Assembly: GCA_017960065.1 (NCBI GenBank)
Contig: JAGCZK010000091.1
Coordinates: 1-5,471, forward strand
From: Paludibacteraceae bacterium
GTDB lineage: Bacteria; Bacteroidota; Bacteroidia; Bacteroidales; Paludibacteraceae
Direction of reading: 5' to 3'
DNA length: 5,471 nucleotides
A program made the position numbers and the translations under genes. Every line of letters begins with the position of its first letter. The first letter of the stretch is position 1. Shown one piece after another: positions 1 to 5,471 of this stretch. Below the pieces are notes generated by a model. It did no database searches, was not told the origin of the DNA, and saw only the letters and a list, made by a program, of their open reading frames with translations.

Positions 1-1
1 A

Positions 2-382
2 AAGGACTATAAAATTCTAGCAGAAACAGCCAAGCCGGATTTAAATTCGTGGCCATTTATATTCTTTTATTCGTTACCTTCCTTGTATGGTTCCATAATA
101 CTACTGTCTTCTGCGGAATCTTTTGTGAGGCTCAACCAACGGAATCGGTTGTTAGGTGTTTTGATTGAAGCTGTTGCGTATTTATTGACAATGGCCACAT
201 TTGCTGTATTTGTCATCGAGATCACAACCGGACATCTCAATTTACAGTTTAGTTACTTTGTAGGCCATATGTACCTACCGTACATGGCAATCATCATCCT
301 TTTTGCTATACAAAACTATAAAAACAATATTCCTGATGGCAATGCGCAAGAACGAATTATCAAGAAAGAATCCAGCGATTAA
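2..382 (+). CDS. Hypothetical multi-pass membrane protein, 5'-truncated by the window edge
   Basis: The frame is open from base 2 to the TAA at 380-382, giving 126 visible residues with no start in view. A TTG at 83 could be called as a start, but coding continues upstream of it without a stop and includes hydrophobic sequence around WPFIFFYSLP, so the gene most likely begins outside the window. Three hydrophobic segments are visible: roughly residues 17-38, a second after the RLNQRNR loop, and a third around YLPYMAIIILFAI. These fit membrane helices, and the tail is short and charged (ends KKESSD). I do not recognise the family. The gene is AT-rich compared with the genes from 950 onward. 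Its 3' end overlaps the next reading frame by about 47 bp, which suggests the two are a co-transcribed and translationally coupled pair. No function is assigned. That it is a real gene is supported by the long open frame and membrane-protein composition. Confidence 0.6.
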   Translation, partial: KDYKILAETAKPDLNSWPFIFFYSLPSLYGSIILLSSAESFVRLNQRNRLLGVLIEAVAYLLTMATFAVFVIEITTGHLNLQFSYFVGHMYLPYMAIIILFAIQNYKNNIPDGNAQERIIKKESSD

Positions 383-813
383 GATATTGATCGCAGTCCT
401 AATTGTGGTTGCACTTTTAGTCGTCTTTTTCAACTTCAAGTGGACCCGTTATGTGTATGTTGAGAAAGAGCCAAAAGCAATTGTTACCGAAGATTTGTTT
501 GTTGAAGAAAATTTCATCGGATACTTAAAAAAAAGAGGAGATTCCAACAGTTTATTACCTTCGTTCTGATCTCAAATGTACGCTTGATTCGAACCTGGCT
601 TTTTCAAATTATGTCATTTCCATATATCACAATAAAGGATTAGCTGCAGAAGTTGTATACCTGAATGGATTTCGCGACACGTTTGAGGTAACTTACAGTG
701 ATTGGCTTGGAAGATTGGATTCAACCATTAACTATAGTGATAATCCTAAAAAACCAGAGCGTATTAATTGGAAAGAAATCAATCGGAAAGAAAAAGTTCG
801 GACAAAAAAATAA
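336..813 (+). pseudogene. Frameshifted hypothetical membrane-anchored protein (A8 homopolymer)
   Basis: From ATG 336 (or ATG 342) the first frame encodes a lysine/arginine-rich N-terminus, one strong hydrophobic segment at about residues 17-34 (ILIAVLIVVALLVVFFNF), then a polar region, and stops at 567-569 after 77 residues. A second frame is open from 529 to the TAA at 811-813. It has no ATG anywhere, and its upstream stop (TAA 526-528) abuts the A run at 527-534. Skipping one base inside the A8 joins the frames into one protein of about 158 residues, reading GYLK then KEEIPTVYYLRSD, with a soluble, tyrosine-rich C-terminal part and a lysine-rich tail. The plausible full protein is a single-pass protein with an N-terminal anchor and an extracytoplasmic domain. 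The family is not recognised. The break could be a disabling mutation, a phase-variable or slippage site, or a sequencing error; the sequence cannot tell these apart. Translation may be coupled to the overlapping upstream gene. Confidence 0.6.
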
Positions 814-865
814 AATTACGACTCAACAACAGAAACCTGGCGGATAAGTAATTGATATGCATGTT

Positions 866-896
866 AAGTGAAAAATGTGCATAAAAACTTTCACTT
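866..896. repeat. Perfect 8-bp inverted repeat upstream of the DUF177 gene
   Basis: AAGTGAAA at 866-873 and TTTCACTT at 889-896 are exact reverse complements separated by 15 bp. The right arm contains the proposed -33 promoter element (889-892), so the repeat could be a protein-binding operator. It is AT-rich with a long loop and no following T run, so it is a poor intrinsic terminator for the genes to its left. Eight-base arms this close together can arise by chance in AT-rich DNA. Confidence 0.35.
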
Positions 897-919
897 TCGA
901 TATAAAATAACTATCTTTG
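889..919 (+). promoter_or_regulatory. Putative Bacteroidetes-type promoter for DUF177-rpmF
   Basis: TATCTTTG at 912-919 matches the Bacteroidetes primary-sigma -7 consensus TAnnTTTG exactly. TTTC at 889-892 is a one-mismatch -33 element (consensus TTTG), with a 19-bp spacer, as expected for this promoter class. Transcription would begin near 925, leaving a leader of roughly 25 nt before ATG 950. This placement argues against the alternative in-frame TTG start at 917, which would lie inside the promoter. The rest of the gap between 814 and 949 shows no other gene or RNA that I can support. Confidence 0.6.
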
Positions 920-949
920 CCACGCTTTTTGGCGAGAAAAGACGCTGTT

Positions 950-1465
950 ATGAAGCAATTGAGTGCATACGATATTGATTTACAACAACTTGGCGACGAG
1001 CCTATCGCGTTGCATTTGGTGCTTGACGAACAGTTTTTTCAGGCTTTGCCCGATGCCGAAATTCATAGCGGACGCTTGGACGCCACGGTGCGCATCGCCG
1101 CTTTGGGAGATCGCTTCGAGGCAGACCTGTCGGTGAAAGGAACCGTAACCGTGCCGTGCGACCGTTGTTTGCAATCCATGGACCTGCCGGTCGATGAAGA
1201 GGAACATCTGGTATTCAAACTCGGAGAGGCCTACGAAGAACTTTCGGACGAACTCGTCGTTATCGACCAAGAAGACGCTGTGGTGCACTTCGACTGGTAC
1301 CTGTACGAAATGATTGCGTTGGCCGTGCCGATGCGTTGCGTACACGAAGACGGCGGTTGCGATCCGGCCATGGAGCAATACCTGAGCGGGGAGGCTGTCG
1401 AAGAAGAACCGAAGACCGACCCCAGGTGGGAGAAACTGAAACAATTGAAAGACAATAATAACTAA
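950..1465 (+). CDS. DUF177 family (YceD-like) protein
   Basis: This is a 171-residue cytoplasmic protein of the DUF177/YceD family, whose E. coli member is linked to 23S rRNA accumulation. The family assignment rests on the central CDRCL motif (Cys70, Cys73) after a beta-rich stretch (VKGTVTVPC), the following acidic segment, the P-M-R-C motif near residue 130 with a second Cys at 137, the C-terminal DPRWEKLKQL motif, and the position immediately upstream of rpmF, which is the classic neighbourhood. The two Cys pairs (70/73 and 130/137) could bind a metal such as zinc; that is inference. ATG 950 is chosen as the start because the promoter -7 box ends at 919 and the extra residues from TTG 917 have no family support. 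The gene is separated from rpmF by 11 bp, and the two are almost certainly one operon. Base composition is clearly more GC-rich than in the genes to the left. Confidence 0.9.
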   Translation: MKQLSAYDIDLQQLGDEPIALHLVLDEQFFQALPDAEIHSGRLDATVRIAALGDRFEADLSVKGTVTVPCDRCLQSMDLPVDEEEHLVFKLGEAYEELSDELVVIDQEDAVVHFDWYLYEMIALAVPMRCVHEDGGCDPAMEQYLSGEAVEEEPKTDPRWEKLKQLKDNNN

Positions 1466-1476
1466 ATTAAATAGAG

Positions 1477-1662
1477 ATGGCACATCCTAAAAGAAGACAA
1501 TCGAAAACCAGAACCGCGAAACGTAGAACTCATGACAAGGCCGTTGCCCCCACTTTGAGCGTATGCCCCAACTGTGGTGCCATGCACTTGGCTCACACCG
1601 TATGCGGTGAGTGCGGTTACTACCGTGGTAAATTGGCCGTTGAAAAAGCGGTTAAAGAGTAA
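1477..1662 (+). CDS. rpmF: 50S ribosomal protein L32
   Basis: This 61-residue protein is a component of the large ribosomal subunit. It starts with the canonical MAHPKRRQSK and a basic N-terminal extension (KTRTAKRRTHDKA), followed by a zinc ribbon with CxxC at Cys30/Cys33 and CxxC at Cys43/Cys46, spaced by nine residues. It is therefore the zinc-binding (C+) form, not the cysteine-free paralogue some bacteria use under zinc limitation. The length is normal for the family. The ATG at 1477 follows an A-rich stretch (AAATTAAATAGAG) with no strong Shine-Dalgarno, as usual in Bacteroidota. It lies 11 bp after the DUF177 stop and 68 bp before fabH, with a terminator-like hairpin in between. The gene order DUF177-rpmF followed by fatty-acid genes is widely conserved. 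Confidence 0.98.
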   Translation: MAHPKRRQSKTRTAKRRTHDKAVAPTLSVCPNCGAMHLAHTVCGECGYYRGKLAVEKAVKE

Positions 1663-1691
1663 TTTTTTGTATCAGCAAAAGAAATAAAATA

Positions 1692-1721
1692 GCCCTAATT
1701 AGATTCTGATTAGGGCGTTTT
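1692..1721 (+). terminator. Intrinsic-terminator-like hairpin between rpmF and fabH
   Basis: GCCCTAAT (1692-1699) pairs perfectly with ATTAGGGC (1709-1716). Adding a U-G and an A-U pair makes a stem of about 10 bp closed by a five-base loop (1702-1706). A G and four T follow (1718-1721). The T tract is short, so termination may be partial. It sits only about 10 bp before the fabH start, so it would reduce read-through from the abundant rpmF message into fabH. A-rich sequence on the left (ATAAAAT) could give weak activity on the other strand. Confidence 0.65.
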
Positions 1722-1730
1722 ATGTGTTAA

Positions 1731-2720
1731 ATGATACGTGCTGCAATCACAGGAATAGGCGCTTACTTGCCCCCGACTGAGTTGGACAACTACCAGCTGG
1801 CGCAAATGACGAACACCACCGAAGAGTGGATTTGGTCGCGTATGGGCATACGCAAACGCCATGTGCTCGAACCCGGCAAGGGCTCGGCCTATATGGCGAC
1901 GAAAGCGGTCAAAGACCTGATGGAAAAGAAATCGCTCCGCCCCGAAGAGATCGACCTGCTGATTTGCGCCACCATTACCCCCTCCTACGGATTTCCGTGC
2001 AACGCGGTGGTCGTGTGCGACTACCTCAACCTCAAGAATGCCTTTGCCTACGACTTGTCGGCATCCTGCTCGGGGTTCTTGTTCGGCTTGGAAACCTGTG
2101 CAGGCATGATTGCCTCCGGCAAATACAAAAAAATCATCTTCGTCACTTCCGAAAAACTGACCGCCGTGGTCGATTACACCGACCCGCAGACGTCGCCGCT
2201 GTTTGGCGACGGAGCCGCGGCCGTGCTGGTCGAACCGACAACCGAAGACGTCGGCCTGGTCGATTCGATCTTGCATGTGGACGGAGGCGGACGCAAATTC
2301 CTCTACCGGAAGATGGGCGGCACCCTGCAACAAACCGACCCCGACTTGTTTGACCGGAACGACTGCTTCTTGCATCAGGACGGCCGGACGGTGTTTAAGC
2401 GTGCGGTGTCCGAAATGTCGGCGGTGACCCGTCAGATGATGGAAAAACAGCACCTGACGACCGACGACATCGACTGGTTTGTGCCCCATCAGGCCAACGG
2501 CCGCATTATCCGTGCCATTGGCGAAAACCTGCAGTTGCCCGAGAGCAAACTGCTGTCGAACATCGAAACGACCGGCAACACTTCGGCGGCCTCCATTCCG
2601 CTTTGCCTGTGGGAGTACGAGCAGCGTTTCCGTAAAGGCGACACCATGATTCTGACCTCGTTCGGCGCCGGTTTCACTTGGGGAAGCATGTACCTCAAAT
2701 GGGCCTACGACCCGGTCTGA
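1731..2720 (+). CDS. fabH: Beta-ketoacyl-ACP synthase III (KAS III)
   Basis: This 329-residue cytoplasmic enzyme condenses an acyl-CoA, typically acetyl- or branched short-chain acyl-CoA, with malonyl-ACP to begin type II fatty-acid synthesis. The thiolase-fold Cys-His-Asn triad is visible: Cys113 in the ASCSGF motif, His253 in VPHQAN and Asn283 in TGNTSAAS. Other family signatures are ITGIGAYLPP at the N-terminus, EEWIWSRMGIRKR near residue 31 (the usual T-G-I-x-x-R region, here with Met for Thr), FGDGAAAVLV near 158 and FGAGFTWG near 311. The length is typical. ATG 1731 is the natural start because it puts the family's N-terminal strand at residue 2. There is no clear Shine-Dalgarno. The gene follows the rpmF hairpin closely, and I found no convincing independent promoter in the 68-bp gap, so it probably depends on read-through. 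Many Bacteroidota carry more than one FabH, and acyl-CoA preference cannot be read from sequence. Confidence 0.95.
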   Translation: MIRAAITGIGAYLPPTELDNYQLAQMTNTTEEWIWSRMGIRKRHVLEPGKGSAYMATKAVKDLMEKKSLRPEEIDLLICATITPSYGFPCNAVVVCDYLNLKNAFAYDLSASCSGFLFGLETCAGMIASGKYKKIIFVTSEKLTAVVDYTDPQTSPLFGDGAAAVLVEPTTEDVGLVDSILHVDGGGRKFLYRKMGGTLQQTDPDLFDRNDCFLHQDGRTVFKRAVSEMSAVTRQMMEKQHLTTDDIDWFVPHQANGRIIRAIGENLQLPESKLLSNIETTGNTSAASIPLCLWEYEQRFRKGDTMILTSFGAGFTWGSMYLKWAYDPV

Positions 2721-2750
2721 TATCGTACCGAATTTCTAAAAAATCGAAAT

Positions 2751-4121
2751 ATGAAAACTTCCAAGAAAATCATGTTGTCGGAAGACGATATGCCCAAACA
2801 GTGGTATAACGTAGTGGCCGACATGGTCAACAAACCCCTGCCGCCCCTGCACCCCAAGACCAAGCAGCCGGTAACGATGGATGACATGACGCCGATTTTT
2901 GCCCGCGAGCTGGTGCGTCAGGAAATGTCCACCGAACGTTGGATTGAAATTCCGGATGAGGTGCGCAACCTGTACCGCATTTACCGTCCGACCCCGCTGG
3001 TACGCGCGTCGGGTCTCGAAAAGGCCCTCGACACCCCGGCCAAGATTTATTTCAAGAACGAAAGCGTCAGCCCGGTAGGCTCGCACAAACTGAACTCGGC
3101 CATTCCGCAAGCCTATTTCAACAAGATTGAAGGCGTGAAGCACATCACCACCGAAACCGGTGCCGGACAATGGGGCAGTGCCATGAGTGTGGCCTGCAAG
3201 CACTTCGGCCTCGATTTGAAGGTGTATATGGTGCGTGTAAGCTACGAGCAGAAGCCCTACCGCAAGTCGGTGATGCAAACCTACGGCGCCCAAGTGTTCG
3301 CTTCGCCGAGCGACACGACCGAAATCGGCCGCTTGATGCGCCAACAGTTCCCCGGCACGGCCGGTAGCTTGGGCATGGCCATCTCGGAAGCGGTCGAAGA
3401 AGCCCTGAAAGACGACGATACCCGCTATACCTTGGGCAGCGTGCTCAACCACGTCATGCTGCACCAGACGATTATCGGTCTCGAAGCCGAAAAACAGATG
3501 GAAATGACGGGCGACTATCCCGACACCATCATCGGTTGCTTTGGCGGCGGCTCCAACTTTGGCGGTATCACGCTGCCCTTCCTGCGTCACAAACTCACCG
3601 AGGGCAAGGATATCCGTCTGATTGCTGCAGAACCCGCCTCCTGCCCCAAACTGACCCGCGGACAGTTCCGCTACGACTTTGGCGACACCGAAGGGTACAC
3701 GCCGTTGCTGCCGATGTTCACGCTGGGCCACGATTTCGAACCGGCCAGCATCCACGCCGGCGGTCTGCGTTATCACGGTGCAGGCTCGATTATCAGCCAG
3801 TTGCTCAAAGACGGCTATGTGGAGGCCCGCGACGTGCTGCAAACCGACACCTTCAAGGCCGGTATCCTGTTTGCCCAATCCGAAGGCATCATCCCGGCAC
3901 CCGAATCGACCCATGCCATTGCAGTAGCCATCCAAGAGGCCCTGAAAGCCAAGGAAGAAGGCAAGGAGAAAGTCATTCTTTTCAACCTGTCGGGTCACGG
4001 CCTGATTGACATGATGGCCTACGACAAGTACCTCAACGGTGGTTTGGAAAACTACGAAGTGCCGCAATCGACCATCGAAACGAGCATTCGGAAGATCGAC
4101 GAACTCCAACCCCAAAAATAA
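2751..4121 (+). CDS. TrpB2-type tryptophan synthase beta-like PLP-dependent enzyme
   Basis: This 456-residue cytoplasmic fold-type II PLP enzyme belongs to the TrpB2 (TrpB-related) group. TrpB enzymes join indole and a serine-type donor to make tryptophan. Visible landmarks are the TrpB2-like N-terminus (WYN at 18-20) with an extension longer than in TrpB1, RPTPL at 79-83, the PLP-binding Lys113 in GSHKLNSA, the catalytic Glu135 in TETGAGQWG, the phosphate-binding loop GGGSN at 265-269, the TrpB2-typical GLRYHGAG at 338-345, the EGIIPAPESTHA segment at 378-389 and NLSGHG at 412-417. All key residues are intact. The length exceeds the roughly 400 residues of TrpB1 and fits TrpB2. It starts 30 bp after fabH in the same direction and is probably co-transcribed. 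No trpA or other tryptophan gene is nearby, so a stand-alone role such as indole salvage is plausible but inferred; some archaeal TrpB2 enzymes are reported to use O-phosphoserine. The symbol trpB is withheld because it would imply the canonical trpAB partner. Confidence 0.93.
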   Translation: MKTSKKIMLSEDDMPKQWYNVVADMVNKPLPPLHPKTKQPVTMDDMTPIFARELVRQEMSTERWIEIPDEVRNLYRIYRPTPLVRASGLEKALDTPAKIYFKNESVSPVGSHKLNSAIPQAYFNKIEGVKHITTETGAGQWGSAMSVACKHFGLDLKVYMVRVSYEQKPYRKSVMQTYGAQVFASPSDTTEIGRLMRQQFPGTAGSLGMAISEAVEEALKDDDTRYTLGSVLNHVMLHQTIIGLEAEKQMEMTGDYPDTIIGCFGGGSNFGGITLPFLRHKLTEGKDIRLIAAEPASCPKLTRGQFRYDFGDTEGYTPLLPMFTLGHDFEPASIHAGGLRYHGAGSIISQLLKDGYVEARDVLQTDTFKAGILFAQSEGIIPAPESTHAIAVAIQEALKAKEEGKEKVILFNLSGHGLIDMMAYDKYLNGGLENYEVPQSTIETSIRKIDELQPQK

Positions 4122-4132
4122 GGGACGTTGAA

Positions 4133-5471
4133 TTAACGCTTTTTGCGTCTGGATTTTGAGACCGTGGTTTCTGCTGAGCCACGGTCTTTTTTGTTGTAGA
4201 TGTCTTCGCGGCTGACAGGGCGCAACTGCTCTTGGTTGAGGAATCCCTTCAGCAGGCTGATGCTATGGTCGCTGATGCGCTCGGGCTGGTACATGGTGCC
4301 GTTGGAGGCGGGCGTGAGGATGAGGCGCTCGAGCTTGTTGTCGGGTCCTAAGTAGATGACCAGGCCGCTACTTTCCGAACGGTTGATGCCGATGTATTGC
4401 GAGGTGTCGCTGAGGGCCCAGTTCTTGTCGCCGTCTTCGCTGACGCAGTACATCGAGACGGCGTTGCCATCGACCTTGATTTTGCGCAGATGGCGGTCTT
4501 CGATATACCCCGTAATCTGCTTGCCCGAAATCTGGTTGTAGGCGCTGTCGAGTTCCTGGCGGAACACGAAGGCGTTGCCTTCGACCTCCGTTTGGTAGAT
4601 TTCGCCCTGACGGGTGTAGAGTCGCATCTCTTCGCCGGAGATTTGGGCTGTGCCGTTCCAGGCCAGCGGCTGTCCGTACAAGCGCATGATGGAGTCGCCG
4701 GTCGAGTAGTACATCGAGTCGCAGATGCTCTGAAAATCGTTCTGCCAGCTCTGTACGTTGTAATAGACCTTGATTTCCTTGATGCTGTCCTTGTCGGTAA
4801 AGAAGATGGTGTCGCCCGTCATAAACAGGCTGTCGGGGTTCGAAAAGTCGATCAGCGTGGCCCGTTGGGTCATCCATCCGTAGTGACGCGCCTCGTCGAG
4901 CCAGCCATACTCGCCGGTAATCATGGCCTGTTGGGCCGAGTCGCGCATCGCTACCCGGCCAATCGCTTCGGCTTTGTTTTGGGCGCGGTCGTAGTTGAGC
5001 GTGTCGCCCGAAATGCGGCGGCCGTGCTCGTCGATGATGTACGAGTGGTCGAGCAGCTGCATGTCTTCGTTTCGGGTGTTGTACCAGCCACGGTCTGAAT
5101 AAATGTGCGTGCTGTCTTCGTAATCGATAACCGAGGGGCCCAAAATGTAGGCAATGCGGGTCGAAGTGGTGTAGTTGAGCGTGTCGGAGTGCAGGATGAA
5201 CTTGGGGTTCTTGAGCACGACATCGTGGCGGAACACGGCCGTCTGCGTCGCCGAGAAATAACGTCCACGCACCGATGTGAGGGTGTTTTCGGCATCGACA
5301 ATGCGGCCTCCGTTAAAGTAGTAGCCCACCTCGGCCACCCGGTCGTAGTTGAGCGAGTCGGTGTAGAGGGTCATCTGGCTGTTTTCCATCTTGACGTTCT
5401 GGCGCAGGCGGGCCAACTTGGTGTTGCCGTCGTAAAACAGCTTGTCGCCATAGACAAACAGCGTGTCGCCC
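4133..5471 (-). CDS. OstA/LptA-like protein, N-terminus beyond the window
   Basis: The frame runs leftward from the window edge to the stop at 4135-4133, with 445 residues visible. No reliable start is in view: a TTG at 5416 is only a Leu codon inside a frame that continues to the edge. The sequence is a series of short beta-strand repeats marked by GDTLxYD-like motifs (GDKLFYD, TDSLNYD, SDTLNYT, GDTLNYD, GDTIFFTD, CDSMYYS), typical of the OstA/LptA beta-jellyroll that shields lipid in lipopolysaccharide transport and outer-membrane biogenesis. A periplasmic location is expected, but the signal peptide would be off the window. The region after about residue 200 has more divergent repeats (GEEMRLY, GKQITGY), and the protein ends in a basic tail, SKSRRKKR, whose codons double as a terminator for the opposite strand. 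It is the last gene of its unit here and converges on the TrpB2 gene, 11 bp away. The exact role (LptA, or a larger OstA-like protein of unknown partner) is uncertain. Confidence 0.85.
   Translation of the reverse strand, partial: GDTLFVYGDKLFYDGNTKLARLRQNVKMENSQMTLYTDSLNYDRVAEVGYYFNGGRIVDAENTLTSVRGRYFSATQTAVFRHDVVLKNPKFILHSDTLNYTTSTRIAYILGPSVIDYEDSTHIYSDRGWYNTRNEDMQLLDHSYIIDEHGRRISGDTLNYDRAQNKAEAIGRVAMRDSAQQAMITGEYGWLDEARHYGWMTQRATLIDFSNPDSLFMTGDTIFFTDKDSIKEIKVYYNVQSWQNDFQSICDSMYYSTGDSIMRLYGQPLAWNGTAQISGEEMRLYTRQGEIYQTEVEGNAFVFRQELDSAYNQISGKQITGYIEDRHLRKIKVDGNAVSMYCVSEDGDKNWALSDTSQYIGINRSESSGLVIYLGPDNKLERLILTPASNGTMYQPERISDHSISLLKGFLNQEQLRPVSREDIYNKKDRGSAETTVSKSRRKKR
4160..4192 (+). terminator. 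Intrinsic terminator of the fabH-TrpB2 unit, inside the opposing gene
   Basis: GACCGTGG (4160-4167) and CCACGGTC (4179-4186) form a perfect 8-bp GC-rich stem with an 11-base loop, followed directly by six T (4187-4192). This is a strong rho-independent terminator for + strand transcripts coming from the TrpB2 gene, whose stop is 39 bp upstream. On the - strand the stem is followed by TCAAAATCC, not a T run, so it should act in one direction only. It lies within codons of the OstA-like protein's C-terminal tail. No obvious terminator for the - strand gene was found in the 11-bp gap or just beyond it. Confidence 0.85.
4991..5360 (-). repeat. Three near-identical 16-bp repeats encoding (D)TLNY motifs
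   Basis: GTAGTTGAGCGTGTCG occurs at 4991-5006 and again, exactly, at 5171-5186. A one-mismatch copy is at 5345-5360. Starts are 180 and 174 bp apart, in phase with the reading frame, so they correspond to repeat units of 60 and 58 residues. On the coding strand they read D-T/S-L-N-Y. They mark the beta-strand repeats of the OstA-like protein rather than a separate element. Confidence 0.8.

Noticed and set aside
866..896. Inverted repeat as a terminator for the left-hand genes
   Set aside because: It is AT-rich with a 15-base loop and no downstream T run, so an operator role or chance is more likely.
917..949. TTG at 917 as the start of the DUF177 protein
   Set aside because: It lies within the -7 promoter box, and ATG 950 gives a family-like N-terminus.
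980..1483. 167-codon - strand frame over the DUF177 gene
   Set aside because: It conflicts with the DUF177-rpmF operon and encodes no recognisable motif.
1710..2489. 259-codon open frame antisense to fabH
   Set aside because: It shadows a clear KAS III gene, is rich in His, Arg and Gly as mirror frames often are, and would cross the rpmF-fabH hairpin.
2736..4115. 459-codon open frame antisense to the TrpB2 gene
   Set aside because: It mirrors a gene with every catalytic motif intact, has no recognisable domain, and is explained by codon bias that leaves the opposite frame free of stops.
4397..5098. 233-codon + strand frame inside the OstA-like gene
   Set aside because: The opposite strand has a repeat-structured OstA-type protein, and this frame shows no domain and no start signal.
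4991..5360. Spaced repeats as a CRISPR array
   Set aside because: The copies are only 16 bp, about 160 bp apart, in frame, and encode a protein motif.

Overview
The window looks like part of a Bacteroidota (Bacteroidales-like) chromosome. The evidence is a DUF177-rpmF-fabH gene cluster without plsX, start sites preceded by A-rich stretches rather than clear Shine-Dalgarno sequences, a TAnnTTTG-type -7 promoter box, and an OstA-like outer-membrane biogenesis protein with the repeat style seen in that phylum. No species can be named from the sequence alone.

Layout. Bases 1-813 are AT-rich and hold two unrecognised membrane or secreted proteins on the + strand. The first is cut by the window edge. 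The second is split by a frameshift exactly at a run of eight A (527-534). Bases 814-949 are intergenic and carry a good Bacteroidetes-type promoter whose -33 element lies in one arm of an inverted repeat. From 950 the sequence becomes GC-richer and housekeeping in nature: a DUF177/YceD-family protein (950-1465), ribosomal protein L32 (1477-1662), an intrinsic-terminator-like hairpin (1692-1721), FabH (1731-2720) and a TrpB2-type PLP enzyme (2751-4121), all on the + strand. An OstA/LptA-like protein on the - strand converges on them (4133 to the right edge). The two convergent genes are 11 bp apart, and the terminator for the + strand unit lies inside the 3' coding end of the - strand gene.

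How the genes work together. DUF177 and L32 serve ribosome biogenesis. FabH starts fatty-acid chains, and its linkage to rpmF is a widely conserved coupling of translation capacity with lipid synthesis. The TrpB2 enzyme follows FabH by 30 bp and is probably co-transcribed with it, but no other tryptophan gene is present, so it may act alone, for example in indole salvage. The OstA-like protein belongs to lipopolysaccharide transport or envelope biogenesis and is a separate transcription unit.

I see no clear undescribed defence, mobile or RNA system. The observations most worth following are the A8 frameshift in the left-hand gene pair, the terminator nested in antisense coding sequence, and the hairpin between rpmF and fabH.
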